This document shows positions 53,301-61,818 of a stretch of 64,000 bases of DNA, piece by piece. The notes beneath the pieces were generated by a model. The model worked only from the letters and a program-made list of their open reading frames with translations, was not told the origin of the DNA and did not search any database. Origin of the DNA: Streptomyces purpureus (GTDB taxonomy: Bacteria > Actinomycetota > Actinomycetes > Streptomycetales > Streptomycetaceae). Position 1 is the stretch's first letter; every line of letters begins with the position of its first letter. Location: positions 122,345-186,344 of the forward strand of contig NZ_BMQQ01000013.1 in the NCBI RefSeq assembly GCF_014648195.1, written 5' to 3'. The translations under genes were made by a program, and so were the position numbers.

Positions 53301-53719
53301 CACGCCCCGCCCTTCGCCGGCCCGCTCGTCCTCGCCCAGGATCCCCAGGAAACCGCACTGCGCATATGCCTGAGCTTACGCCTGACCTTTACACAGCGGA
53401 TACGTGTTTTCACAAAGAGGTACGGAGATGGCCAAGAAGCGGCGCAGAGCGGGGGCGCGCGCCGGGGCGCGAGGCCGCCGGCGACCGCCCTCATACCCGG
53501 CCTCACAGGCAGCGGAAAGGGCGCCCCGCGCTACGTCACCCCACGGGGTGTCCAGGGACCAGCAGAGCGAACAGATCGGGCCGGGAGTGAAGGGCCGGTG
53601 CGCGGGCTGGATCCGGGGGCCGCGAGGCAGCGCGCACACGCCGCCGCCCACGCGGCACACCGGCCGGCCCAGTTTCACGTCCCGACCCGGCGGGCGGAGA
53701 GGCAGGTCCGCCCCCTCGG
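53301..53719. other. 419-base stretch with no convincing gene
   Basis: A basic frame opens at the ATG at 53428 (MAKKRRRAGARAGARGRRR) behind AGAGGTACGGAG but runs deep antisense into the GntR gene, and a 100-residue minus-strand frame (53376-53678) has a Cys-x2-Cys (PICSLCWSLD). Neither is supported well enough to annotate. The region is likely the promoter of the SPOR/Nudix pair. Confidence 0.5.
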
Positions 53720-54472
53720 CTACCGCACCGGCAGGTGGTACGCGATCCGGAAGCGGTCGGCCAGCACGACCACGTCCGCGGTCTCCACGGCCCGCCCGGA
53801 CGCGAAGTACGTACGCTCCACGACCATCACCACATGGCCGGGCACGCCGCCGAGCGCCAGCAGCTCCTCGGCGAGCCCCGGGCGGGCGCCGACCTCCTCG
53901 ACGACGTTGTCCACGACCACGTCGATGGCCGCCATCCGCTCGACGACCCCGCAGCCCCCCAGGGGCCCCTCCTCGGGCAGCATCACGGGTGTCCGCCCCG
54001 TCACCGACAGCGGCTCCCAGGAAGTGGAGAGCATCATCGGCTCCCCCGCGTCCCGGAAGACGTAGCGCGTGCGCATCACGCGCTCCCCCGGCGGGATGCC
54101 GAGCCGGGCGGCCACGGCCGCGCCGGCGTTCTCCTGCTCGCTACCCGACTCCCAGGTGCCGCGAGCCCCCTCCTCCGCCTGCTCCTGCCGGAAGGGGTTG
54201 GCACCGCCCGGCGGGCGGTACCCGGAGCGGGAGATGCGGCGCGGCACCGGCCGCTCCCGTACGTACGTCCCCGACCCCGAGCGGCCCTCGACCAACCCCT
54301 CCGCCATGAGCACCTTGCGCGCTTCCAGGGCGACGGTGTCCGAGACGCCGTACTCCTCGCGGATACGGGCCTGCGAGGGGAGCCGGGTGTGCGGCGGCAG
54401 CGAGCCGTTGACGATCTTCTGCCGGAGATCGCTTGCAACGCGCAGATAGGCGGGCTGCTCACCGAATGTCAC
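53720..54472 (-). CDS. GntR/HutC family regulator with UTRA ligand domain
   Basis: A 250-residue repressor. The N-terminal winged helix (PAYLRVASDLRQKIVNGSLP, then LPSQARIREEYGVSDTVALE) binds DNA; the UTRA domain (GERVMRTRYVFRDAGEPMML) binds an effector. UTRA proteins include DasR and its relatives, but the residues here do not match DasR closely. It is divergent from the chitinase gene, from which it may take part in control, though the dre palindrome in that promoter belongs to DasR by consensus. Confidence 0.88.
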   Translation of the reverse strand: MTFGEQPAYLRVASDLRQKIVNGSLPPHTRLPSQARIREEYGVSDTVALEARKVLMAEGLVEGRSGSGTYVRERPVPRRISRSGYRPPGGANPFRQEQAEEGARGTWESGSEQENAGAAVAARLGIPPGERVMRTRYVFRDAGEPMMLSTSWEPLSVTGRTPVMLPEEGPLGGCGVVERMAAIDVVVDNVVEEVGARPGLAEELLALGGVPGHVVMVVERTYFASGRAVETADVVVLADRFRIAYHLPVR

Positions 54473-54632
54473 AGGACACTCCCCTCAGGTTGACAGACAG
54501 CTACAGCCTGGCAACCCACGGTTGCGCGAAGCAAGCGTGGGCCAAAGTTTCACCCGAAGTGATGAGTTGGCGCCCAACCAGGGACTTACCGCGAGTACCG
54601 CCACGGACCGCGACAGCAGAGCGGCCGACCCC
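54473..54632. other. divergent regulatory region of GntR and chitinase genes
   Basis: Contains TTGACA at 54490-54495 and an imperfect inverted repeat CCCACG...CGTGGG around 54514-54541, which may be an operator of the GntR protein. No gene seen. Confidence 0.45.
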
Positions 54633-54661
54633 TTGACCTCAATGGTCCAGACCAATACCTT
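54633..54661 (+). promoter_or_regulatory. chitinase promoter with DasR-type (dre) palindrome between -35 and -10
   Basis: TTGACC (54633-54638) and TACCTT (54656-54661) are 17 bases apart, a vegetative-type promoter. The spacer contains TGGTCCAGACCA (54643-54654), one base off the chitinase-promoter and DasR consensus TGGTCTAGACCA. A bound repressor would block polymerase directly. Confidence 0.75.
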
Positions 54662-54726
54662 CCTGTGCCGTACGTGTCCCGTACATGCCCATGGAACCTT
54701 CCGACACTCGTTCAGGAATGAGCCCC

Positions 54727-56067
54727 ATGCGTCGCAGAACCCTCTCCGCGCTGGCCGTCGGCGTCAGCTCCCTCGCCCTCCTCGCCGGGCTCGCCCCGTC
54801 CGCCACGGCGACGAACGGCCACCGCGAGGACACCGGCTCGCACAGCCGCACCTTCAAGCGCGTCGGCTACTTCACCCAGTGGGGTGTCTACGGACGGAAC
54901 TTCCAGGTCAAGGACTTGGACACCAGCGGCACGGCGGCCAAGCTGAGCCATGTCAACTACGCCTTCGGCAATGTGAACGCCGACGGCAGGTGCTTCACGG
55001 GCAACGTTCCTGGCGAGGCCGACGCCTGGGCCGACTACGCGCGCCCGCTCGACGCGGCCGGCTCCGTCGACGGCGTCCCCGACACCGCCGACCAGCGCCT
55101 CGCGGGCAACTTCAACCAGCTGAAGGAGCTCAAGGCCAAACATCCCCGGCTCAAGGTCCTGATCTCGCTCGGCGGTTGGAGCTGGTCGACCCACTTCTCG
55201 GACGCGGCCCGCACCCCCGCCTCCCGCAAGGCCTTCGTCTCCTCCTGCATCGACCTCTACATCAAGGGCGACCTCCCCGTGGACGGCGCCCGCGGCGGGA
55301 CCGGCGCCGCCGCCGGACTCTTCGACGGCATCGACCTCGACTGGGAGTGGCCCGGCTCGGAGGGCGACACGGACACCACGTACCGGCCGGAGGACAAGCG
55401 GAACTTCACCGCGCTCGTACGGGAGTTCCGGACCCAGCTCGACGCGTACGGGCGCTCCCTGCCGCAGCGCAAGCACTACGAACTGACCGCGTTCGTGCCG
55501 GCCTCCCCCGCGAAGATCGACGCGGGCTTCGAAGTCCCCACGATCATGCGGGACTTCGACTTCGTGAACCTCCAGGGCTACGACTTCCACGTCTCCGGCG
55601 AGAAGACCACGGCCCAGCAGTCGGCGCTCTTCGCCAAGAACGACTTCAGCGTCCACCAGACCGTCCGCGACTGGCTGCGCCGCGGGGCGCCCGCCCGCAA
55701 GCTGGTCGTGGGCATGCCGTTCTACGGCCCAGGCTGGACCGGCGTCACGGGCGGAGGCACCGGCCTCGGCCACCCGGCGACGGGCCCGGCCCCGGCCACC
55801 TGGGCGGCGGGCTACGAGGACTACAAGGCCCTGAAGAAGCTCGCGGACTCGGGGACGTACACGCTCCACCGGGACCGCGCGAACGGCCACGCGTGGCTCT
55901 TCGACGGCACGACCCTGTGGACGTACGACGACCCGCAGGTGCTGCGCACGAAGTCGGCGTACGTACGCGCGCTGGGACTGGGCGGCGCGATGTTCTGGTC
56001 GCTGGACGGGGACACCCCGGACGGCGAACTGATCACGGCGGTGGACCGGGGCCTCGGCGGGCGCTGA
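54727..56067 (+). CDS. secreted glycoside hydrolase family 18 chitinase
   Basis: About 446 residues with a Sec signal peptide (RRRTLSALAVGVSSLALLAG, cleavage near ATA-T). The catalytic motif DxxDxDxE is DGIDLDWEW with proton donor Glu207; SLGGWSWSTHF and VNLQGYDFH are family positions. No chitin-binding domain is attached. In-frame ATGs also exist at 54685, 54691 and 54718; 54727 is chosen because AGGA sits 9 bases upstream and it opens the signal peptide. It degrades extracellular chitin to chitooligosaccharides. Confidence 0.9.
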   Translation: MRRRTLSALAVGVSSLALLAGLAPSATATNGHREDTGSHSRTFKRVGYFTQWGVYGRNFQVKDLDTSGTAAKLSHVNYAFGNVNADGRCFTGNVPGEADAWADYARPLDAAGSVDGVPDTADQRLAGNFNQLKELKAKHPRLKVLISLGGWSWSTHFSDAARTPASRKAFVSSCIDLYIKGDLPVDGARGGTGAAAGLFDGIDLDWEWPGSEGDTDTTYRPEDKRNFTALVREFRTQLDAYGRSLPQRKHYELTAFVPASPAKIDAGFEVPTIMRDFDFVNLQGYDFHVSGEKTTAQQSALFAKNDFSVHQTVRDWLRRGAPARKLVVGMPFYGPGWTGVTGGGTGLGHPATGPAPATWAAGYEDYKALKKLADSGTYTLHRDRANGHAWLFDGTTLWTYDDPQVLRTKSAYVRALGLGGAMFWSLDGDTPDGELITAVDRGLGGR

Positions 56068-56180
56068 GCGATGAGCCCGTACGAGGTAAGGGGCGGCCGT
56101 CGGTGGCGGCCGCCCCTTCCGTTCACACTCCCTCAGGAGTGCCTACTCACTCAGGTTCACGCGCGCGGGTGCTGTCGCTG

Positions 56181-57752
56181 TCAGAACGTCAGCGACCACG
56201 CGTCGATCTTGCCGGTGTCGAGGCGCGCGTTGTCGTTCACGCGCAGCTTCCAGGTGCCGTTGGCGACCTCGGAGGAGGCGTTCACGGAGACCGTCTTGAT
56301 GATGTTGTCCGCGCTGCCGCCCGAGCGGTTGTGCAGGTTGTAGAGCGTGCCGTCGGGGGCGACGAGGTCGACCCTGAGGTCGCCGATGTACGTGTGCTTG
56401 ATGTCGACGGAGACGCTCAGCGTGGCCGGGGCGTTACCGGCGACACCGCTGACGGCGATCGGGGAGTCGACGGTCGCGTAGTCGTTGATCGCGTAGTCGG
56501 CGGTGTTCTCGAACTTCTTGCCGGGGGGCGGGGTGGTGCCGCCGTCACCGACGTACAGAAGACGGTTCGGGGAGCCGGAGCCGGGGTTGCCGACGACGTT
56601 GGGCGTGGCGGCGGTGGTCAGGGCGGTGGCCACCTGGGCCGGCGTCGCCGTGCGGTTGTCCGAGAGGTACAGCGCGGCCGCGCCCGCGACGTGCGGGGTC
56701 GCCATGGACGTACCGGAGATGGTGCTGGTGGCGGTGTCGCTGTTGTTCCAGGCCGAGGTGATGGAGGAGCCCGGCGCGAAGATGTCGAGGATGCTGCCGT
56801 AGTTGGAGAAGCTGGAGCGGGCGTCGCTGCTGGTGGTGGAGCCGACCGTGATGGCCTCGGCGACGCGGGCGGGGGAGGTGTTGGACGCGTTGGCGCCGTC
56901 GTTGCCGGCGGCGATGGCGTATGTGACACCGGAGGCGATCGAGTTGCGTACGGCCTGGTCGAGGACGGAGTCCACACCGCCGCCGAGGCTCATGTTGGCG
57001 ACGGCCGGCTTCACGGCGTTCCGGGTGACCCAGTCGATGCCGGCGACGACCTGCTCGGTGGTGCCCGAGCCGGAGTTGTTGAGGACCCGGACGCCGACGA
57101 TCTTGGCCTTCTTGGCGACACCGTAGGAGGACCCGGCGACGGTGCCGGCGACGTGGGTGCCGTGGCCGTGGCCGTCCTGCGCGGTGTTGTCGTTGTCGAT
57201 GGCGTCGTAGCCGTAGGAGGCGCGGCCACCGAAGTCGTTGTGGGTGATGCGGACACCGGTGTCGATGATGTACGCCGTCACGCCCTCACCGGCGGTGTCG
57301 GGGTAGGTGTAGCTCTGGTTCAGCGGGAGGGCCCGCTGGTCGACCCGGTCCAAGCCCCAGGACGGCGGGGACGGCTGGGTGCCGCTGATCTTGAAGACAC
57401 GGTTCTGTACGACGGACTCGACGGCTGGGTCGGCCGCGAGCTTCTTCGCCTGCGCCTCGGAGACCTGGACGGAGTAGCCGTTGATGGCCGACGTGAAGGT
57501 CTTCTTGATCGTGGCGCCGTGCTTGGCGGCGATCGCCCGGCCCGCCTTCGACTCCGCGTCGGCGGAGTCGTCGAGGGTGACGATGTAGCTGCCCGCGATG
57601 GTGCCCGGGGCACCCGCGTTCTGAATCACGCCTTGCGGGGCCGCGTCCGCCGCGGCGGCCGGGAACGCGGATGCGGTGCCGAGCGCCAGGGCGGCGACGG
57701 CTATGGCGCTGGCGGCTGCGAGTCTGCGCCGCGATTCACGCATCACTGACAT
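56181..57752 (-). CDS. secreted S8 subtilisin-like peptidase with I9 propeptide and P-domain
   Basis: A 523-residue secreted protease. Signal peptide (SRRRLAAASAIAVAALALGT), inhibitor I9 propeptide (GSYIVTLDDSADAESKAG), catalytic domain with Asp164 (DTGVRITHNDF), His197 (HGTHVAGTVAG) and Ser349 (GTSMATPHVAG), a short Gly/Pro linker, and a C-terminal P/Homo-B domain (DIKHTYIGDLRVDLVAPDGT). The P-domain is typical of proprotein convertases and of Streptomyces extracellular proteases. The ATG at 57752 follows GAGGAGG. It is monocistronic. Confidence 0.92.
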   Translation of the reverse strand: MSVMRESRRRLAAASAIAVAALALGTASAFPAAAADAAPQGVIQNAGAPGTIAGSYIVTLDDSADAESKAGRAIAAKHGATIKKTFTSAINGYSVQVSEAQAKKLAADPAVESVVQNRVFKISGTQPSPPSWGLDRVDQRALPLNQSYTYPDTAGEGVTAYIIDTGVRITHNDFGGRASYGYDAIDNDNTAQDGHGHGTHVAGTVAGSSYGVAKKAKIVGVRVLNNSGSGTTEQVVAGIDWVTRNAVKPAVANMSLGGGVDSVLDQAVRNSIASGVTYAIAAGNDGANASNTSPARVAEAITVGSTTSSDARSSFSNYGSILDIFAPGSSITSAWNNSDTATSTISGTSMATPHVAGAAALYLSDNRTATPAQVATALTTAATPNVVGNPGSGSPNRLLYVGDGGTTPPPGKKFENTADYAINDYATVDSPIAVSGVAGNAPATLSVSVDIKHTYIGDLRVDLVAPDGTLYNLHNRSGGSADNIIKTVSVNASSEVANGTWKLRVNDNARLDTGKIDAWSLTF

Positions 57753-57928
57753 GTGAGGGGTCCTCCTCATTGGTGGTGCGCTGCTGTGGGGGTGAGCAGG
57801 GACATGACAATCATCGCGGGGGTGTACACGACGTTTCCCTTGTCCGGCTGTCAGCGAAAGATTGACGGATCCATAGGAATCACACAAGGGCCCGGGAAAG
57901 CACGTAACGCGTGTGCCACACAACTGCC
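57753..57928. other. divergent promoter region between protease and PLP enzyme
   Basis: Relatively AT-rich 176 bases (57820-57890) holding both promoters. No gene or strong hairpin seen. Confidence 0.5.
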
Positions 57929-59044
57929 ATGCTGGCGCCCATGGCGATGTTCGCGTGTCCACAATGTGAGGCCGAGGCTCCGGTAGAGGCCATGCTGTGG
58001 CGCTGCCCGCGCTGTCAAGGCCCCTGGGACCTGGACTTTCATGCCGCTCCGGTGCCGCTCGACTCCCTTGCGGGGCGGGTCAATTCACTGTGGCGTTACG
58101 CGGAGGCACTGCCGCTCTCGGACCCGTACGCCACCCTCGGCGAGGGCCGGACCCCCCTCGTACCGCTCACCGACACGATTTCGGCCAAACTCGACTTCCT
58201 CATGCCGACGCTCTCCTTCAAGGACAGAGGGGCCGTCCAACTCGCGGAGCTGGCCCGCCGGCTCGCCCCGCGCCTGGTCGTCACCGACAGCAGCGGCAAC
58301 GCCGGTACGGCCGTCGCGGCGTACTGCGCACGTGCCGGCCTGACCTGCGTCGTATACGTCCCCCAGGGCACGTCCCCGAAGAAGCTGGAGCAGATCCGGG
58401 CGCACGGGGCCGAGTTGGTCGTCGTCGCCGGGGACCGCGAGGCCACCGCGCTCGCCGCCCGCGCGGCCGCCGACGAGCCGGGCGCCTTCTACGCGTCGCA
58501 CGTCCACAACCCGTACTTCCTGCACGGCACGAAGACGTACGTGTACGAGCTCTGGGAGGACCTGGGCGGACGGCTTCCGGACGACATCGTCGTCCCGGTC
58601 GGCAACGGGACGCTGCTGCTGGGCGCCTGGCTCGCCGTCAGCGAGCTGTACGGGCACGGGCTGATCGACGCCAAGCCGCGCCTTGTCACCGTCCAGGCGG
58701 AGGCGGTGTCCCCGCTGGCGCGGGCCTTCCGGGCGGGCGCGGACGACCTGACGGGCAGCCCAGCGGCCGTGGCCCCGACCCTCGCCGAAGGGATCGCGAT
58801 CCCGAACCCGGCACGGGCCCGCCAGATCCTGCGGGCCGTACGGGACACGGGCGGCACCTTCCTGACGGTGACGGAGGAGGCGATCAGGGCCGCGCAGCTG
58901 GATCTGGCGCGGCGGGGCCTGTTCGTGGAGTCGACGGGGGTGGCGTGCTGGGCGGCGGTACGCGAGACGCGGGGGCCCGGCACGGCGGTGGTGCCGCTGT
59001 GCGGGGCAGGCGCGAAGACGGGACTGGCTGGGGCCAGGCTCTAG
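57929..59044 (+). CDS. threonine synthase-like PLP-dependent enzyme with zinc ribbon
   Basis: A 371-residue fold type II PLP protein. An N-terminal four-cysteine ribbon (CPQC, then CPRC) precedes the body; the Schiff-base lysine is Lys98 in LSFKDRGA, and the phosphate loop is VPVGNGTLLLGAW. True ThrC proteins share this layout, but the protein could equally be a related lyase or dehydratase, as no hom/thrB neighbour is present. Several in-frame starts exist (57911 GTG, 57929, 57941, 57947); no ribosome site decides between them. Confidence 0.82.
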   Translation: MLAPMAMFACPQCEAEAPVEAMLWRCPRCQGPWDLDFHAAPVPLDSLAGRVNSLWRYAEALPLSDPYATLGEGRTPLVPLTDTISAKLDFLMPTLSFKDRGAVQLAELARRLAPRLVVTDSSGNAGTAVAAYCARAGLTCVVYVPQGTSPKKLEQIRAHGAELVVVAGDREATALAARAAADEPGAFYASHVHNPYFLHGTKTYVYELWEDLGGRLPDDIVVPVGNGTLLLGAWLAVSELYGHGLIDAKPRLVTVQAEAVSPLARAFRAGADDLTGSPAAVAPTLAEGIAIPNPARARQILRAVRDTGGTFLTVTEEAIRAAQLDLARRGLFVESTGVACWAAVRETRGPGTAVVPLCGAGAKTGLAGARL

Positions 59045-59073
59045 GGGCAGGGGCTGACGGGCCGTCGCACCCC

Positions 59074-59580
59074 TCAGCGGAGTGAGGCGTCGCCGAGCGC
59101 TTCGAGGACCGCACGGAGGCCGTCGGCGGTGCGGGTGCACGTCTCGCGGTCCACGTCGGCGAGGAGCCGGGCGTAGTTCGCCAGGTGGTCGCTGATGATA
59201 TGGCTCATCACCTCATGGCCCTGCGAGGTGAGGCGGATCTGCACCGTACGACGGTCCTCACCGTCCCGGACCCGCTCGACCAGGCCCTTCGCCTCCATAC
59301 GGTCGATGCGGTTGGTGATCGCGCCCGAGGTGACCATGGCCGCCTTCAGGAGCGCGCCGGCCGTGAGGGTGTACGGCGGACCGGAGCGCTGGAGCGTGGA
59401 GAGCACGTCGAACTCGCCGTGCTCCACGCCGTGTTTGGCCGCGATCTCCTTGGCCGACTTGTCGGCGAAACGAGCCAGGCGCTGGGCGCGCCCCAGCAGC
59501 TGGACCGGCCAGAGGGCGTCCGCGAGATCGGGACGTTCTTTGCTCCACTGACCGACGATCGTGTCGATTGCGTCCGGCAT
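59074..59580 (-). CDS. MarR family transcriptional regulator
   Basis: A 168-residue winged-helix repressor: AKHGVEHGEFDVLSTLQRSG, recognition region LLKAAMVTSGAITNRIDRME and wing RDGEDRRTVQIRLTSQG. It is divergent from an MFS exporter gene with palindromic sites between them, the classical layout of ligand-responsive efflux control. It starts at the ATG at 59580. Confidence 0.9.
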   Translation of the reverse strand: MPDAIDTIVGQWSKERPDLADALWPVQLLGRAQRLARFADKSAKEIAAKHGVEHGEFDVLSTLQRSGPPYTLTAGALLKAAMVTSGAITNRIDRMEAKGLVERVRDGEDRRTVQIRLTSQGHEVMSHIISDHLANYARLLADVDRETCTRTADGLRAVLEALGDASLR

Positions 59581-59620
59581 CGCCCACTCCTTTCAACGCA
59601 AGCTTTCTCAATCCGCACCT

Positions 59621-59649
59621 TCTCAACGTTAAGACACTTGACGTTGAGA
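59621..59649. promoter_or_regulatory. candidate MarR operator 1 (inverted repeat)
   Basis: Arms TCTCAACGTTAAG (59621-59633) and CTTGACGTTGAGA (59637-59649) are reverse complements with one mismatch and a 3-base spacer. They share the core of the perfect palindrome at 59666-59681. Confidence 0.7.
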
Positions 59650-59665
59650 GGAGGCGGCTGCTTTT

Positions 59666-59681
59666 ATCTCAACGTTGAGAT
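59666..59681. promoter_or_regulatory. candidate MarR operator 2 (perfect palindrome)
   Basis: ATCTCAACGTTGAGAT is a perfect 16-base palindrome 58 bases before the MFS start codon, and its half-site recurs in the neighbouring repeat. MarR dimers typically bind sites of this size. Confidence 0.75.
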
Positions 59682-59739
59682 TATCAAGCCTGAGGAGCTT
59701 GGTACACAGACGTCCCACATCCCTCCCCTGGAGCCCCTC

Positions 59740-61026
59740 ATGACCCACACGGCCCACCCGGCCCACCCGGCCCACCCGGCCCACCCGGCCCGAACGGCAC
59801 ACGGCCCGGCCACGTCACGTACGGCGACCACCGCCCCCGCGCCGCACTCCCGCCAGGTCCCTGCCCTCTGGCTCGCCCTGCTGGCCACCCCGGTCGCGGC
59901 GAGCGCCAACAGCCCCGTCCTGATCCTCCCCGACATGGCGTCGTCGCTCGGGATCACCACAGCGTCGGCGACCTGGCTCGTCACGGCCTTCGCTTGGGCG
60001 ATGGCGACCGGCACCCCGCTGATGGCGGCTCTGCTGCGCCACCGCGGCCTGCGCACGACGCTCCACCTCAACGCCGGGCTCGTCCTCCTCGGCACCCTGA
60101 TCGTGGCGTTCGCGCCTTCCCTCCCCCTCGCCATGGCGGGCCGGGTGGCCCAGGCCGCGGGCGGGGCGGGTCTGGTCACGGCGGCGATGAGCCTGGCCGG
60201 TTCGGTGCGCCGGATGGGAGTGATCACGGCCGGGTTCGGCGTCCTCGGCGCGGTCGGCCCTCTGCTCGGCTCCCTGATCGCGGACTCCGTGTCCTGGCGG
60301 GCGTCGATGGCGGTCTCCGCGCTGTCGGTCCTGGCCGTACCGGCGGTCCTCCGGCTCGCCCAGTCCGCCCGCACAGCCCCGGCCTCCGGCCCCGCCTTCG
60401 ACGGCCGCGGCGCCGCACTGCTGATCCTGACGGCGACCTCCGTGGTGCTGATCCCCCGCTTCCCGCTGCCCGCGGTCCTGGCCACGCTGGTCACGGCCGC
60501 CCTGCTCACCCTGCACGTACGCCGCCGGCCGACCGGGTTCGTACCGGCCAAGCTGCTGCGCGACCGCAGGTTCGTCCTCTCCACGCTGCTGGCGTGCGCC
60601 GTAGCGACCTCGTACTTCACCCTGCTCTTCACCATCCCGCAGCTGCTGCGCGACCGCACCGACTGGTCGACGTCCACGATCGGTACGGGCCAGCTGGTGG
60701 CCCTGCTGGCCGGCTCGGTGCTGTCGATGGCGTTCGCCGCGGTCTCGGCGCGGCTGGGCTACGGCAAGGTTCTGACGATCCTGCTGGTCACCGCCGCCCT
60801 CGCCCCGCTGACCGCGCTGTTCACGCCCTGGGCGGTGCTCCTGCTGCCGGTCGCCACCCTCGCGGTCTTCGCCACGACGGCGGGCCAGGCGACCCTCGGC
60901 GTCCACGCGATCCGCGCCGCCGACGACACCGAACGCCCCACGGCGATCGGCCTGTTCAACCTCTTCTACCAGCTCGGCGGCGCCTTCGGCCCGGCGATCG
61001 CGGCGCTGCTCACGCTGGGCGCGTAA
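59740..61026 (+). CDS. MFS drug-type exporter
   Basis: A 428-residue major facilitator protein with about twelve helices. It opens with a His/Pro tail of four AHP repeats before the first helix. The first segments (LALLATPVAASANSPVLILP) and the helix 2-3 loop RHRGLRTTLH fit the multidrug DHA1 group. The ATG at 59740 is clear. Control by the adjacent MarR protein is inferred from the operator-like palindromes between them. Substrate unknown. Confidence 0.87.
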   Translation: MTHTAHPAHPAHPAHPARTAHGPATSRTATTAPAPHSRQVPALWLALLATPVAASANSPVLILPDMASSLGITTASATWLVTAFAWAMATGTPLMAALLRHRGLRTTLHLNAGLVLLGTLIVAFAPSLPLAMAGRVAQAAGGAGLVTAAMSLAGSVRRMGVITAGFGVLGAVGPLLGSLIADSVSWRASMAVSALSVLAVPAVLRLAQSARTAPASGPAFDGRGAALLILTATSVVLIPRFPLPAVLATLVTAALLTLHVRRRPTGFVPAKLLRDRRFVLSTLLACAVATSYFTLLFTIPQLLRDRTDWSTSTIGTGQLVALLAGSVLSMAFAAVSARLGYGKVLTILLVTAALAPLTALFTPWAVLLLPVATLAVFATTAGQATLGVHAIRAADDTERPTAIGLFNLFYQLGGAFGPAIAALLTLGA

Positions 61027-61088
61027 GCGCCGAGGTGGGAAAATGGGGGTAAACACACCCACACCGCTCCACCCCCAGGAGGTGGATC

Positions 61089-61523
61089 ATGGGCCAGGCA
61101 CGCGAAGCCATGGACCGGCTCACCGAGGCGGTGACGACAGGCGGCAAGCCGGAGGCCTTCAGGGAGGTCTTCGCCGAGAACGTGGTCGCGGTCACCCCGG
61201 ACGCCGGTGAGATCGAGGGACGCGAGAAGGTCGTCGAGTACTACCAGCAGATGGTCGAGGCGTTCCCGGGCGCGACGTACGAGTCGGTGTACAGCTACGA
61301 AACCGGCGACACGGCGATCGACGAGGGCTTCTTCAACGGCCGGAACACCGCCTCGCTCCAGCTCCCCACCGGGGAGACGCTCCCGCCGACCCACAAGGAC
61401 GTCCGGGTGCGGAGCTGCGACGCGGCCACCATCGACTCCGATGGCAAGATCGTCAGCTACCGCCTCTACTTTGACCAACTGGACTTCCTCGGCCAACTGG
61501 GCCTTGTCCCGGAGGAGGCCTGA
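61089..61523 (+). CDS. NTF2/SnoaL-like fold protein (ester cyclase type)
   Basis: A 144-residue small alpha+beta barrel: FREVFAENVVAVTPDAGEIE and REKVVEYYQQMVEAFPG are SnoaL-like hallmarks. Catalytic function is unknown; such proteins include polyketide cyclases and detoxifying isomerases. AGGAGGTGG lies just before the ATG. It lies 62 bases after the MFS gene, so co-expression under the MarR regulator is possible. Confidence 0.85.
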   Translation: MGQAREAMDRLTEAVTTGGKPEAFREVFAENVVAVTPDAGEIEGREKVVEYYQQMVEAFPGATYESVYSYETGDTAIDEGFFNGRNTASLQLPTGETLPPTHKDVRVRSCDAATIDSDGKIVSYRLYFDQLDFLGQLGLVPEEA

Positions 61524-61557
61524 CCAGTCACCACAGGCTGACGCCGCCCCGCAAAGG

Positions 61558-61592
61558 CTGAGCCACCCCGCCGTCTCGGCGGAGTGGCTGAG
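61558..61592 (+). terminator. terminator after the NTF2-like gene
   Basis: Fifteen-base arms (61558-61572 and 61578-61592) with two mismatches and a 5-base loop, 35 bases past the stop. Confidence 0.65.
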
Positions 61593-61654
61593 CGTGCGAT
61601 GTGGAAATCCCCGATCCCGCCCTCACCGTCCCGGATCTGCACATGGTGATGAAT

Positions 61655-61687
61655 TGTGCGCTGTGCACCGTCACCTGTGCGCTGTGC
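61655..61687 (+). repeat. 12-base direct repeat
   Basis: TGTGCGCTGTGC occurs at 61655-61666 and again at 61676-61687, 21 bases apart. It lies next to a tRNA-like remnant; no function can be assigned. Confidence 0.5.
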
Positions 61688-61704
61688 TGAGCTGCTCCGT
61701 GATT

Positions 61705-61722
61705 CGGGGAATCGAACCCCCG
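61705..61722 (-). other. tRNA T-arm-like remnant
   Basis: Read leftward, CGGGGGTTCGATTCCCCG contains the B-box consensus GGTTCGATTCC with a closing stem. No D-arm, anticodon arm or matching acceptor strand is found on either side, so this is at most the 3' part of a tRNA gene, as left behind by elements integrating in tRNA genes. Confidence 0.4.
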
Positions 61723-61818
61723 CGCTGCTCTCCACGCACCAGGAGGGGCCGGATTGACCGCCGGCCCACGGCTTGTGCACGCCTCCGCGACGACTACCTG
61801 CTCCACATCGAGCACCGC

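Noticed and set aside
53376..53678. Leftward 100-residue frame with a Cys-x2-Cys pair
   Set aside because: There is no good ribosome site and the C-terminal half is Arg-rich shadow-like. The evidence was too weak for a gene call.
53404..54309. Rightward Arg-rich frame including MAKKRRRAG at 53428
   Set aside because: The first 19 residues have a fair ribosome site, but the frame runs far antisense into the GntR gene with a shadow-like composition. A very short real peptide cannot be excluded.
61690..61760. A complete tRNA gene
   Set aside because: Only the T-arm can be found. There is no matching acceptor strand, D-arm or anticodon arm.
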